64,000 nt of DNA from a candidate division KSB1 bacterium (GTDB lineage: Bacteria > Zhuqueibacterota > Zhuqueibacteria > Residuimicrobiales > Krinioviventaceae). The stretch's first letter is position 1, and each line of letters starts with the position of its first letter. Where the stretch lies: the NCBI GenBank assembly GCA_034521575.1, contig JAXHMJ010000005.1, positions 2,542,001 to 2,606,000 of the forward strand, written 5' to 3'. A program made the position numbers and the translations under genes. Positions 9,678 through 19,852 of the stretch are shown here, piece after piece. The notes beneath the pieces were generated by a model that saw only the letters and a list, made by a program, of their open reading frames with translations, ran no database searches and was not told the origin of the DNA.

Positions 9678-11486
9678 ATGGCTATTATGAACCGGATGCG
9701 TCAGAACACAAAAATTATATTAATGATTCTGGTTTTTGCGTTTATTCTGACCATTATTTTCAGCTGGGGAATGGGAGGTTTTGAAGGTCGCCGGCAAAAA
9801 GGTGTTATTGCCGAGGTAAACGGCGACGAAATCTCTGCAAAAGAATACTATGACGCCTATCAGCAACAGGTTGAACAGTTTCGGCAGACAGCAGCAGGGC
9901 GCTGAACCCGAAGGCCGGATGCTGGAGCAGATTCAGAATCAGGTATATGAAGGGCTCGTTCAGCAGCGGCTGCTGAGGGATGTGATTGAAAAAATGGGAA
10001 TTGAAGTGACAAATGAAGAGATTGGTGAAGAATTGTGGACCAATCCGCCGCAGTTTCTGCGGCAAAATCCCAATTTTCAGGATTCAACCGGACAATTCAG
10101 CATACAGATTTACCAGGCCGCTTTGCAGGAGCCTTCGGCGGACCGGTTTTGGAACAGTGTGATCATGTATCTGAAAAATTCTCTTCCTGTGCAAAAGTTT
10201 GCTGATCTGATGGAAGCTTCCTCCGTGGTGGTAACGGATAAAGACCTGAAACTGGAATATAAAATGAACAACCTAAAAGCCACAGTTGATTATATTTTTT
10301 ACAACGCGTTTTCATTTACTGATGAAATTCAAGAGCCCACAGAAGAAGAGATCAAGACGTATTATAAAGAACATCAGGATGATTTTGAGGTAGAGGAAAA
10401 ACGTGTTCTCAATTATGTAAAGATGGACATCCAACCGACTCCCTCGGATTCTGCTGCGGTTTACCAGGATGCCAAAGACTTGATTCAGGATATTGAACAG
10501 GGACGCGATTTGCAGAAATGGCGGAAATTTACTCCGAAGACCCCGGGTCCGCTCAAAATGGCGGTGATCTGGGCTATTTCACCCGCTCGCAGATGGTGGC
10601 GCCGTTTTCTGATGCTGCATTCAAAGCGTCTGAAGGACAGGTCGTGGGGCCGGTAGAGTCACGCTTTGGATTGCATATTATCAAAGTAGAAGATAAACGT
10701 ATTCAGGATGGTGAAAGACAAGTCAAGGCCCGGCATATTTTGTTGAAATTTGAAGCCTCTTCGACCACACGCGATGACATGCGCGAAATCATGACCTATG
10801 TGTCCGAGGCGGCTCAGGAAGACAGTTTGAGCACGGTTGCGACGGGCAGCTGCTGGTCCGCGGAAACCACACCGCCCTTTACCCGAGACGGCAGTATTCC
10901 GGGGATCGGCATTGAAACCAGCATTAATCGTTTTGCGTTTCAGTCGGAGGTCGGCCAGGTGAGTGAATTGATTACCACTCAGGATGCGTTTTATGTACTG
11001 GAACTTGCAAAAGTTCAGAACGCACATATACAGCTGCTGGACAACGTAAGGACAAGAATTGTCAATTCGTTGAAAGCCGAAAAACGCATGCAGGCCGCCC
11101 GCGAGCATTGTGAAGCAGGGTATGAGCAGTTAAAGCAGGGCGCTTCGTTTGATCAGGTTGCGGCTATGGACAGTCTGAAGGTCAATCAGACCAAACCCTT
11201 TACCCTGAGCGGCACCATTCCCGGCGTCGGACGTGAGCCCCGGTTTGCTGGAACCGCATTCGCTCTTGAAGAAGGTGATTTCTCGGAACCGGTTAAAGGC
11301 TCGCGCGGATATTATCTGCTGCAGTTGATTGAAAAGGACGAATTTGATGAAAAGGCATTCAATGCCCGGAAAGAAGAACTGGCCACCCGAATCGCTCGGC
11401 AGCGCCGCAATCAAATATTCGCAGAATGGTACGAAAATATCAAAGAGCGTGCGACTATTAAAGATTACAGAGATGAAATCATGTAA
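9678..11486 (+). CDS. PpiD/SurA-like periplasmic peptidyl-prolyl isomerase, membrane-anchored (two frameshifts)
   Basis: ATG 9678 follows GAGGA. Residues 1-35 form a basic stretch and one transmembrane helix (MRQNTKIILMILVFAFILTI), then a SurA-N-like region beginning EVNGDEISAKEYYDAY. Two parvulin-type rotamase segments follow: one with GGDLGYFTRSQMV and GPVESRFGLHIIKVEDKR, then a second, weaker repeat (GVGREPRFAGTAFALEEGDF, VKGSRGYYLLQLIEK). The frame shifts near 9895 and 10530; joined length is about 600 residues, normal for PpiD. It would help fold exported proteins such as the protease upstream. A strong terminator follows. Confidence 0.85.
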
Positions 11487-11523
11487 TACTCTTTTGTTTG
11501 ATTCGAACCCCGGACATCGGTTT

Positions 11524-11550
11524 AACCCCGGTCTCCGGGGTTTTTTGTTT
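11524..11550 (+). terminator. Rho-independent terminator after the ppiD-like gene
   Basis: Perfect 8-bp stem AACCCCGG / CCGGGGTT around a TCT loop (11524-11542), continued by a run of T. It lies 38 bases after the stop codon and ends the transcript of the protease-PpiD stretch. Confidence 0.9.
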
Positions 11551-12105
11551 TAGAGCGCAGCATCCGCGATGCCGTCGTGCAGGGACATCGGGCCCGACAT
11601 ACGGAGGGTGATATATGAGGTTGTCTTGAAAAAAATTAGTCCGGGTTCATCCACAGCAATAGCATCATTGATGACGCTTGTTCTTTTCCCTCCTTTTCCA
11701 AGGAGGGACGCTTTGTCAGAAACGGACGCAGTCCGGAATCTGACAAAGCCGGGTGGTCTGTGCAGCGTATCGCCTGCAGGTGGGTCGCCGCCGGCAAACG
11801 ACGTGCCCGGAATACGCGTTTCCTGCCCAGACGGATGCTTTGGTTTCTGAGCTGCCGGAGTACCTTTGCCCACTGGTGGACTGTGTTCGTCCCTTGGCAA
11901 TTTTATTCGGATCGGTTGCGCGTGGCGGCGCAGCTGTCACTTGCCCGCAGACCGCCCCGGCATCAACACCGGGGCTCAGAAACGAAAGAGGGCCAGGGCC
12001 CCCTGACCCGGTATCGCATCCTGATTCCATCGTTCCGCCTGTCGCTTGCTGAATGCAGTCCGGACACCCGGTTTTTCAAGATCATTCGACTTTGCTTTTC
12101 CTTGT
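11551..12105. other. Intergenic, no supported gene; one palindromic repeat
   Basis: Open frames exist on both strands but none resembles a protein. The one recognisable element is a copy of the CCCTCC...GGAGGG palindrome at 11688-11707, whose relatives lie at about 52244, 53693, 55215 and 55318. Confidence 0.5.
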
Positions 12106-12160
12106 ATTTACCTGAAATATCATTAAATTACGTTATGTTTATCATGAAAAGGAGGGTAAA
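12106..12160 (+). promoter_or_regulatory. Leader shared with the coiled-coil gene at 24202-24810
   Basis: The 26 bases from 12106 (starting ATTTACCTGAAATATC) are identical to the reverse complement of the leader of the paralogous gene (about 24842-24866). Both leaders continue with ATGTTTATC and an AAAGGAGGGTA ribosome-binding site directly before the ATG. Conservation outside the coding part points to a retained promoter or operator, or to a recent duplication. I cannot assign -35 and -10 boxes with confidence. Confidence 0.5.
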
Positions 12161-12480
12161 ATGGCAAAAATTGCTATCGTTGAAAAACCGCCAAGAGAAA
12201 AGCTGGGAGACGAAGGCTAAGTCTCATTTGCTTGATGAATGCAAGTAAAGAAGAACAAAAACAAGAGATGCTGACGTTTGTTGAGAAAAAATTTGAGCAT
12301 CGCTTGACCGAAGAAATCGGCAACGTCAATGAGCGCATGACAGCGGAATTATCCAAGGTTAATGAGCGCATCACTTCAGAAAACAGCAAAACCCGCCCCG
12401 ACCTCATCAAATGGATGTTCATTTTCTGGATCGGTCAGGTGGGGGCATTATTGGGGATTTTGTTTGCGTTTTTCAAATAA
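12161..12480 (+). pseudogene. Broken copy of the coiled-coil membrane protein
   Basis: Starts MAKIAIVEKPPREKLG like the intact paralogue on the minus strand at 24202-24810. A 4-base deletion near 12216 (GGCTAAGTCTC against GGCTCTCAAAGTCTC) then gives a stop at 12218-12220. The original frame resumes at 12232 with an ATG (MNASKEEQKQEML) and continues through two 11-residue heptad-like units (NERMTAELSKV) to the same C-terminal membrane end, LIKWMFIFWIGQ. The 82-residue second part could still be made from the internal ATG. Unlike the one-base shifts elsewhere, the paralogue shows this deletion directly, so decay is credible. Confidence 0.7.
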
Positions 12481-13201
12481 ATTTGTTTGTAAATGGCCAA
12501 CAACGTGTAAAATGTTGTAAAATAAGGTAATAAGGTAGTTGGCACGATGTCTTGCGGCTACTAAGCTTGCAAAGAGAAAAATAAGGTAAATACCCCGGAC
12601 AGGGTGTAAAAAATGCAAAGCTACAAAATGTCGTGTCCCGTATAAACATCTGCTGCTGTGTGCTGAAATCGTATTATTGAAAGCCTTGTTTCAGCTGTTT
12701 TAGCTTGCAGTAATATCGCAAAACCTGTAAAATCAGCACAGCGTACTTCTGCGTATCCACTTGGGGCTAAAGCCCCCCGATAGAGTGTGTTGTGGTGATC
12801 TCGTACCCCCCGAGCTAAAGCTCGGGACTATGAAAAATAGCGGCCGGTCAACACCCCGAACAGGAGTACAAGCAATGGTTCGAGTGAAAATCCCCGATTC
12901 AGGATCGAGCCGGATCGCGTCGGGGCTGCAGCCCGCTATGTTCTTTGTCGTACAGTATGTGCGAATAAATGCGAGGGGCAGAGGTGTCCGTGAGAATCAA
13001 TAGCGGAGACCTCGCGAGGTTCAATTATTGTAGAACGCTATAAATTGATAAAACCGCAATGTTGTAAAAAATTGTAATAAAAAGAGGACTGGAATCATTT
13101 TACTGGAAATTAATTTGATTTTTCACAAGAAATTCAATATCTTTAATTTTAAACTTTATCTGAAATTATAAATACGTTCCAGAATAATGGGAGCATTATA
13201 A
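12481..13201. repeat. Gene-free stretch with three REP-like palindromes
   Basis: About 720 bases before the V-ATPase operon without a credible gene. It holds a short series of hairpins: GGGGCTAAAGCCCC (12763-12776), CCCGAGCTAAAGCTCGGG (12809-12826) and GGGGCTGCAGCCC (about 12934-12946), the second and third followed by related sequence (ACTATG or GCTATG). Such spaced G/C palindromes with a TAAA or TGCA centre resemble the REP elements mobilised by RAYT transposases; a RAYT gene lies at 63181-63684, although its own hairpins differ. The AT-rich 3' part (13030-13200) probably includes the operon promoter. Confidence 0.55.
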
Positions 13202-13804
13202 ATGGCAGAAGTCAAATTAGAAAATCTGATTGAAAAACTGCGCAAAGAGGGCGTTGAGGATGCTCAAAAGCAATCCGACGAAATCATTAAAAAGGCTGAA
13301 AAAGAGGCCAAGGAAATCGTCGAAAACGCCCAAAAAAAAGCAGATGAGATTGTTAAAAACGGCCAAAAAGAAGCCGAAAAATTTCAGCAGAACGCAGAAC
13401 AGTCCATCAAGCAGGCTGCCCGCGACAGCGAGTTGATGCTGAAAGAGATCGAATCACAGAAATGTTTGATGCCCGTGTTCAAACGTGAGGTCTCGGATTC
13501 TCTGGATGCGGAATTTCTCAAAGATCTGATCGCAAAAATTATAGAGAAATGGTCGGATCAACCTGAAATTGAAGTGCAGGTGAGTGACGATGACAAGAAA
13601 AAGCTGGAAGACCTGCTGTTCAAAAGTTTGAAAAAAGATGTCAAAGAGGGCGTCACACTGAGCACCGGTCGCGATATCTCTGAAGGCTTTCGCATTGGTA
13701 TGAAGGATGAAAATGTATATTTTGATTTCTCCGATGAAACACTTGCGGACTTTTTAAAGTCTTTTCTCAACGAACGGCTGAATGAAATACTGGATAATTC
13801 ATAA
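13202..13804 (+). CDS. atpE: V-type ATP synthase subunit E
   Basis: First gene of the V-ATPase operon, encoding the peripheral-stalk subunit that ties the A3B3 head to the membrane subunit I. Residues 1-90 are a continuous Ala/Lys/Glu-rich coiled coil (KKAEKEAKEIVENAQKK); the rest is the globular E domain, ending SFLNERLNEILDNS. The start at 13202 follows GGGAGCATTATAA. The 200-residue length is normal. Its stop TAA overlaps the next ATG by one base. Confidence 0.88.
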   Translation: MAEVKLENLIEKLRKEGVEDAQKQSDEIIKKAEKEAKEIVENAQKKADEIVKNGQKEAEKFQQNAEQSIKQAARDSELMLKEIESQKCLMPVFKREVSDSLDAEFLKDLIAKIIEKWSDQPEIEVQVSDDDKKKLEDLLFKSLKKDVKEGVTLSTGRDISEGFRIGMKDENVYFDFSDETLADFLKSFLNERLNEILDNS

Positions 13805-14301
13805 TGGACAAGTATTATTATACAATTGCCCAGCTTCCGATGCTGTTTTTTGACCGGACTCCTGACATTAATTCGGAGATGTTCCTGGAGGAGGCTGGAA
13901 AATGGCTCACTCCCCGCGATTACACCGTATTGAGCCAGGCAGGTTACGCAACGATGCAACCCATCAAGCGCGGCCCGGGAGTACTGAAACAATATGTCGA
14001 GTTTGAACGCCGTTTCCGTACGGAACTGGTGCAGTGGCGCCGCGCCCAGCGGGAAGGCCAGGATTACAAACCCCGTTCATTTCCCCCGACTTTGGTTAAA
14101 GAAGGAAATCCATTGGAAATTGAGCGCAAGATACTGCGCTACCGTTGGGATATGATCACGGAACTGGAGTGGGATCACCATTTCGACCTGGACTTTTTGG
14201 TGTTATACTATATTAAACTTCAGATATTGGAACGATTATCCCTGTTCGATAAAGAAAAGGGATTGGAACTTTTTCAAAAAATCAGCAAGGTATCCGTATG
14301 A
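13804..14301 (+). CDS. DUF2764 family protein of bacterial V-ATPase operons
   Basis: 165-residue protein (MDKYYYTIAQLPMLFF) of the DUF2764 family, found between subunits E and A in the V-ATPase operons of spirochaetes, chlamydiae and Bacteroidetes. It has no membrane segment and is rich in charged, helix-forming residues. Translational coupling is tight on both sides: TAATG with atpE and ATGA with atpA. Because no subunit C or F gene occurs in this operon, it is a natural candidate for the missing central-stalk adaptor, but that is inference. Confidence 0.85.
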   Translation: MDKYYYTIAQLPMLFFDRTPDINSEMFLEEAGKWLTPRDYTVLSQAGYATMQPIKRGPGVLKQYVEFERRFRTELVQWRRAQREGQDYKPRSFPPTLVKEGNPLEIERKILRYRWDMITELEWDHHFDLDFLVLYYIKLQILERLSLFDKEKGLELFQKISKVSV

Positions 14302-16029
14302 GTCAAATAACTGGATCGATAACAGGTATTAATGGAAATTTGCTCACCGTGGATGTAGACGGCAGTGTCACCCAAAATGAAGTGGCTTATGCGGTGACGG
14401 GCGAGCAGCGCCTCAAATCCGAGGTGATCCGAATTCAGGGAAACACCGCATTTATGCAGGTGTTTGAAAATACAAAAGGTTTAAAAGTAGGTGGTACGGT
14501 AGAATTCACCGGAGATCTATTATCCGTGCAGCTGGGGCCGGGCTTGATCGGCAGTATCTATGATGGTCTGCAGAATCCACTGTTTGGGTTGGCGGAAAAG
14601 CACGGTTTTTTTCTGCCCCAGGGTGATATTCTGGATGCATTGGGCGCTGATACCAAATGGAAATTCACGCCCATTGCCAAAAAAGGCGACAAGCTGCTGC
14701 GTGGCAGCCGTCTGGGCAAAGTCCCGGAAACTCAATTCGATCATTTTATCATGGTGCCGTTTGATGCCCAGGGCGAGTGGACGGTCGAGTCCATAGCCAA
14801 AGAGGGTGACTATACCATCGAAGACAACATTGCCACATTGAAAAATGAGCGCGGCAACACACTTGAATGCCGTTTGCAGTTCGAGTGGCCGGTCAAATTG
14901 CCGATCGACGCGTATAAAACCAAGGTCCTGCCGACCGAACCGCTGACCACCAAGGTCAGAATTATTGATACATTCTTCCCGATTGCCAAAGGCGGCACCT
15001 ATTGTATCCCGGGTCCGTTCGGCGCCGGAAAAACCGTGCTGCAGCAGATCACCAGCCGTTACGCGGATGTTGACATTGTGATTATTGCCGCCTGTGGTGA
15101 ACGTGCCGGCGAAATTGTGGAAACCATGCCGCGAATTCCCGGAATTGACGGATCCGCGCACCGGGCGCAGTTTGATGGAACGGACCATCATTATTGCCAA
15201 CACATCGTCCATGCCGGTGGCCGCGCGTGAAGCGTCGGTGTACACAGCGTCGACATTGGGCGAATACTACCGGCAGATGGGACTGAATGTGCTGCTGTTG
15301 GCGGACTCGACATCACGCTGGGCTCAGGCGATGCGTGAGCTGTCCGGCCGTCTGGAAGAAATCCCCGGAGAAGAAGCGTTTCCGGCTTATCTCGAATCCC
15401 GTATCGCCGAGTTTTATGAACGTTCCGGAATGGTGGAATTGAATTGGGGCGACAAGGGCAGTTTGACCATCGGTGGAACGGTTTCGCCGGCCGGCGGAAA
15501 CTTTGAAGAACCCGTGACCCAGTCGACACTCAAGGTGGTCGGCGCGTTTCACGGATTATCCAGGGACCGCGCCAATGCACGCCGGTTTCCGTCCATTGAT
15601 CCGCTGGACAGCTGGTCGACGTATGAGGGCAAGGTGCCGAAAGAAATGGTCGATCGCGCGCGTGGATTTCTGGAAGACGGCTCCGAGGTCAACCAGATGA
15701 TGCAGGTTGTCGGTGAAGAAGGAACGTCTATTGAAGATTACATAGTTTATCTGAAATCAGATTTTCTGGATATGGTCTATCTGCAGCAGAATGGTTTTGA
15801 TCCCGTGGATGCCGCCTGCTCGACGGAGCGTCAAGTCTATGTGTCCAAAGTGATCGACGAAATCCTGCAAAAGAAATACGATTTTGACAGCAAAGATGCG
15901 GTGCGTAAATATTTTTACGATTTGCGGCAGATGTTTATTGACTGGAATTATACTGAATTTGAATCCGATGAATTCAAAGATCAAGAAAAGAAGATCAAAG
16001 AATTGATAGAAGGAAAGTCAGACCAATGA
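14298..16029 (+). CDS. atpA: V-type ATP synthase catalytic subunit A (one frameshift)
   Basis: Catalytic nucleotide-binding subunit. It has the P-loop [12 protein letters not shown] (about residue 237), the [10 protein letters not shown] block, [18 protein letters not shown] and the [16 protein letters not shown] segment that carries the Walker B region. The family's long non-homologous insert is present. The frame breaks at 15129-15130: ATGCCGCGAA has one extra C compared with the expected METM-REFPEL reading. Removing it gives about 577 residues. Because the cell can hardly do without this subunit and all motifs are intact, a sequence error is more likely than a pseudogene. Overlaps DUF2764 and atpB by 4 bases each (ATGA). 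Confidence 0.93.
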
Positions 16030-17483
16030 GACGAGTATACAATAAAATAGAAAGTGTTTCCGGTAATGTGATCACGGTACGCGCCTCTGATGTGACTTAT
16101 GAGGAGCTGGCCGAAATCACAACGAGGCGCGGAAAATCTTTAGCACAGGTGATAAAGCTGGAAGGAGATCTGGTTTCTCTGCAGGTGTTTGCGGGCAGCC
16201 GGGGTGTCTCTACCAACGATGAAGTGCGGTTTTTAGGACATCCCATGCGGGTGTCGTTCTCGGACAATATGCTTGGCCGTGTGTTCAACGGGGCGGGTGA
16301 ACCCAGAGACGGTGGTCCGGAGATTTCCGAGGAGGTCATCCCGATTGCCGGTCCCTCTGTGAACCCGGCCAAACGGATTATTCCCAGCCGTATGATTCGA
16401 ACCAATATTCCCATGATCGATGTGTTCAATTCACTGGTTGCCTCTCAGAAACTGCCGATTTTTTCCGCATCCGGTGAACCCTATAACGAACTGCTGGCGC
16501 GAATTGCCCTGCAGGCCGAAGTGGACCTGATCATCCTGGGCGGTATCGGACTCAAGTTTGATCAATATATGTATTTTAAAAATACCCTCGAAGAAGGCGG
16601 CGCTCTGAATCGCTCCATTTTTTTTATGAATCTGGCCTCCGAGCCGGTGGTGGAAAGTCTGATGGTTCCGGATTTGGCGCTGGCTGTCGCGGAAAAATTT
16701 GCACTGAACGGCAAGGAAGTGCTCGTATTGCTGACTGATATGACCAACTTTGCCGATGCTCTGAAAGAGATCGCTATTACCATGGAACAGGTGCCGTCAA
16801 ACCGCGGTTACCCCGGCGATTTATATTCCCAGCTGGCTGCGCGTTATGAAAAAGCGGTTGATTTTGAAGGTGCCGGTGCGATCACGATCCTGGGTGTGAC
16901 CAACATGCCCGGCGATGATGTGACGCACCCGGTTCCGGATAACACCGGCTATATCACAGAAGGTCAGTTCTACCTGCGTAACCAGCGTATTGAACCGTTT
17001 GGTTCTCTGAGCCGGTTGAAACAGCTGGTCAATGACACAACCCGTGATGATCACCGTGCGATTATGGACGGTATGATTCAGTTGTTTGCCCAATACCGGG
17101 AAACCGAGGAGAAACGCTCCATGGGATTTCAGATGAGCGAATGGGACAGCAAGTTGCTCAAATACGGCGAACTCTTTGAAACGAAAATGATGTCTCTTGA
17201 AGTGAATATTCCGCTCGAAGAAGCCTTGGACCGGGGCTGGGAGATTTTGGCTCAGTGTTTCGAGCCGCAGGAAACCGGTCTGCGATCGGAACTGATTAAA
17301 AAATTCTGGCCTGAAAAATCCAAAGATGAACAAGCAGAGACAAACGATAAGGAAAAGGCTGAAGCAGAACAGGAACAAAAAGCGAAAAACGGCAAAAAAA
17401 AGGCCGAACCGGATAAAGAAAAACGCGAGAGTGAAAGTAAAAAGGTAAAGGACGATGGCAAAGATAAAGCTGACCAAAAATGA
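16026..17483 (+). CDS. atpB: V-type ATP synthase subunit B with charged C-terminal tail
   Basis: Non-catalytic B subunit of the head: [36 protein letters not shown] in place of a true P-loop, [17 protein letters not shown] and PGYPGD-like [14 protein letters not shown]. The core ends near residue 433 (IKKFWPEKS). The remaining 50 or so residues are an unusual Lys/Glu-rich tail (for example [20 protein letters not shown]) not found in ordinary B subunits. The tail reads through the first 29 bases of atpD in another frame, a longer overlap than elsewhere in the operon. Confidence 0.93.
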   Translation: MRRVYNKIESVSGNVITVRASDVTYEELAEITTRRGKSLAQVIKLEGDLVSLQVFAGSRGVSTNDEVRFLGHPMRVSFSDNMLGRVFNGAGEPRDGGPEISEEVIPIAGPSVNPAKRIIPSRMIRTNIPMIDVFNSLVASQKLPIFSASGEPYNELLARIALQAEVDLIILGGIGLKFDQYMYFKNTLEEGGALNRSIFFMNLASEPVVESLMVPDLALAVAEKFALNGKEVLVLLTDMTNFADALKEIAITMEQVPSNRGYPGDLYSQLAARYEKAVDFEGAGAITILGVTNMPGDDVTHPVPDNTGYITEGQFYLRNQRIEPFGSLSRLKQLVNDTTRDDHRAIMDGMIQLFAQYRETEEKRSMGFQMSEWDSKLLKYGELFETKMMSLEVNIPLEEALDRGWEILAQCFEPQETGLRSELIKKFWPEKSKDEQAETNDKEKAEAEQEQKAKNGKKKAEPDKEKRESESKKVKDDGKDKADQK

Positions 17484-18066
17484 GTTAAAAACTCAAAAAG
17501 ATGCTCTCAAGCGCTTTACTCGCTATCTCCCGACACTGGAGCTGAAAAAGAAACAATTGATCATGGAGATCAAAAAGATTAAAAAGCGGGTAAACGAACT
17601 GCAGGAGGAAAACAAGCGGATTGAAGGCGAGGTTTCCGACTGGATTGCAGTGTATTCGGATACCTCGGTGGATTTGCAAGAACTCGTACAGGTTGAAGAT
17701 TTAGAAACCGAAACCGGAAACATTGCCGGTATCGATATACCTGTGTTTAAAAACCTGACCTTTAAAGATATTGAATATGATGATTTTGAAACCCCGCTGT
17801 GGGTTGATAAAGGGCTAAATCTGTTAAAAGAACAGATTACTCGCCGGATAGAATGGCAAATTGCCGAGGAACAGCAAGAGTTGATCAGCAAGGAATTGCA
17901 GACCACAATCCAACGGATCAAATTGTTTGAAGAGATTAAAATTCCGGAAGCCCGGGAAAATATCCGGAAAATACAGATCTTTCTGGGCGATCAGCAAACC
18001 GCGGAAGTGGTGCGCGGAAAAATTGCCAAGAAAAAGATTCAACGCAAGAAAGCAGAGGCGGCCTGA
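17455..18066 (+). CDS. atpD: V-type ATP synthase subunit D
   Basis: Central rotor shaft of the V-ATPase. [21 protein letters not shown] at the start and the long alpha-helical hairpin are typical; the C-terminal helix is strongly basic ([15 protein letters not shown]). 203 residues, a normal length. The start lies within the extended 3' end of atpB, and atpI begins two bases after the stop. Confidence 0.9.
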   Translation: MAKIKLTKNELKTQKDALKRFTRYLPTLELKKKQLIMEIKKIKKRVNELQEENKRIEGEVSDWIAVYSDTSVDLQELVQVEDLETETGNIAGIDIPVFKNLTFKDIEYDDFETPLWVDKGLNLLKEQITRRIEWQIAEEQQELISKELQTTIQRIKLFEEIKIPEARENIRKIQIFLGDQQTAEVVRGKIAKKKIQRKKAEAA

Positions 18067-18068
18067 TC

Positions 18069-19814
18069 ATGATAGTACCGATGAAACAAATTACACTGCT
18101 GGTGAGTGCGCGGGAACGTGAGCAGGCCCTGAACACATTACGCTCATTGGGTGTGCTGCATATCAAATACGTACAACAACCGGTATCCGATGATATCAAT
18201 GAATTGCGTTCCAAAATCGAACAGGCGGAAAAGGCCGAAGCGGCGCTTGAAAGCGAGAGTACCGCCAAAGGTAACGCTGAAAAGGGTAAAGAACTCACCC
18301 GGCATGTCCTGGATCTGCTGGCTCAAAAGGACGAAATTCAGACTCTATTGGATGAAAAACGTGAAACCGATTCCTGGTTTCAGAATTGGGGACATGTTTC
18401 TCTCGATTCCCTGGAAAAGCTTCAACAAGCCGGTTTGTATTTAAGATTTTACGTCGCATCTCCCGAACAGTATAATGAGCTTCCGGAAGATGCCGATGTG
18501 ATGGTGATCGACGCAGATAAAAGCCGGGTTCGATTTCTATATATCAGTCCGGATCCTGACGCGCGGTTGGATGTTCCGGAATATCCCATGCCGGATGCCG
18601 AGGTCAGTGATCTCGAGAAAGAAATTGCTGATCTAAAAAAACAACTAACTGACACAGAAAAAGAATTGAAAAAAGCGTCCGCTAAAAAACCGGATATCAT
18701 CGCGCACAAAGCAGAACTGCAAAAGCAGCTTGAATTTGAAAACGTGCGTCAGAGCATGGCGGAAGAGAAATCTTTTCAGTATCTGGAAGGATTTATCCCT
18801 AAAGATCAGGTCGATTCCATAAAAAAAAGCGCCGACAAGGAGGAATGGGCCTATATCATTGATGACCCGGATGATCCTTCTCAGGTTCCGACCCTGCTGC
18901 GCAACAAAAAGCCGATCCGTATTATCCAGCCGATTTATGATTTTATGGGCACGCTGCCGGGTTATCACGAAATGGATGTCAGCTTTTTATTCCTGCTGTT
19001 CTTTTCCATTTTTTACGCAATGCTGGTCGGTGACGGCGGTTACGGATTGATTTTTCTGGGCGGTACCATTTGGGCGGCAAAAAAATACAAGAACGCCCCG
19101 CGCGAACCGTTTATTTTATTTTATGTCTTGAGTATCTGCACCATTATCTGGGGACTGGTGACGGGAACCTGGTTTGGATCCAGGGCTATTGCTGAACTTC
19201 CGGCGCTGAACATGTTCGTCGTTGATCAGATTTCAAGTTTTAATGATTCTGAAGCGTCCATGCAATTTATGATGCAGCTGACGTTTATAATCGGTGTGGT
19301 TCAGCTGGTTCTGGCGCGGATTTCCGCAGCGCTGAAAAAATTTCCGTCCCTGCCGTTTATTGCCGAGCTCGGATGGGTGCTGATTCTAAGCTGTATGTAT
19401 TTTGTCGCCAAATTGATGGTGCTTGGACACTCGATGCCTGATTTTGCCCTGCCGCTTCTCATTGCAGGCGCGGTGTTGGTCGGACTGTTTGCCAATTTTC
19501 AAAAAAATATCATCAAGGGATTTTTCATTACCCTTGGGAATTTACCGCTTGATATCATCAGCAGCTTTTCGGATATTGTGTCCTATATCCGTCTGTTTGC
19601 CGTGGGTATTGCAACTGTGACGGTTGCGGTCAGTTTTAATGAAATGGCCGGCGGTATTATGGCTCCCCTGGTGCTGGTCTTTGGGCACGGATTGAATATC
19701 ATCCTGGCGCTGATGGCTGTGCTGGTACACGGTGTTCGATTGAATATGCTGGAATTCTCCGGTCATCTGGGTATGGAATGGACCGGACATGAATATAAAC
19801 CGTTTAAAGAATAA
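18069..19814 (+). CDS. atpI: V-type ATP synthase subunit I (a-subunit)
   Basis: Membrane stator that carries the ion half-channels. The N-terminal cytoplasmic half (residues 1-290, coiled-coil with VSDLEKEIADLKKQL) begins MIVPMKQITLLVSARERE, as in this family. The C-terminal half has seven or eight helices, including FLFLLFFSIFYAMLVGDGGYG and the essential-Arg helix FSDIVSYIRLFAVGIATVTVA, followed by the last helix with HGVRLNMLEFSGHLGMEWTGH. 581 residues, intact. Confidence 0.93.
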   Translation: MIVPMKQITLLVSAREREQALNTLRSLGVLHIKYVQQPVSDDINELRSKIEQAEKAEAALESESTAKGNAEKGKELTRHVLDLLAQKDEIQTLLDEKRETDSWFQNWGHVSLDSLEKLQQAGLYLRFYVASPEQYNELPEDADVMVIDADKSRVRFLYISPDPDARLDVPEYPMPDAEVSDLEKEIADLKKQLTDTEKELKKASAKKPDIIAHKAELQKQLEFENVRQSMAEEKSFQYLEGFIPKDQVDSIKKSADKEEWAYIIDDPDDPSQVPTLLRNKKPIRIIQPIYDFMGTLPGYHEMDVSFLFLLFFSIFYAMLVGDGGYGLIFLGGTIWAAKKYKNAPREPFILFYVLSICTIIWGLVTGTWFGSRAIAELPALNMFVVDQISSFNDSEASMQFMMQLTFIIGVVQLVLARISAALKKFPSLPFIAELGWVLILSCMYFVAKLMVLGHSMPDFALPLLIAGAVLVGLFANFQKNIIKGFFITLGNLPLDIISSFSDIVSYIRLFAVGIATVTVAVSFNEMAGGIMAPLVLVFGHGLNIILALMAVLVHGVRLNMLEFSGHLGMEWTGHEYKPFKE

Positions 19815-19852
19815 GTGTATTGTTATAAATTGAAAGATGAAAGGAACATGCT

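Noticed and set aside
11569-12105. Overlapping 93-162 residue open frames on both strands
   Set aside because: Pro/Arg-rich shadows in GC-rich DNA, no motif, no ribosome-binding site, no fit with neighbours.
12767-13003. An 80-residue open frame in the V-ATPase upstream region
   Set aside because: It is made largely of the REP-like palindromes, so it is not a gene.
14298-16029. Programmed frameshift or intein in V-ATPase subunit A
   Set aside because: There is no slippery heptamer or intein motif; one extra C near 15129 explains the break, and the same kind of indel is found throughout the window.
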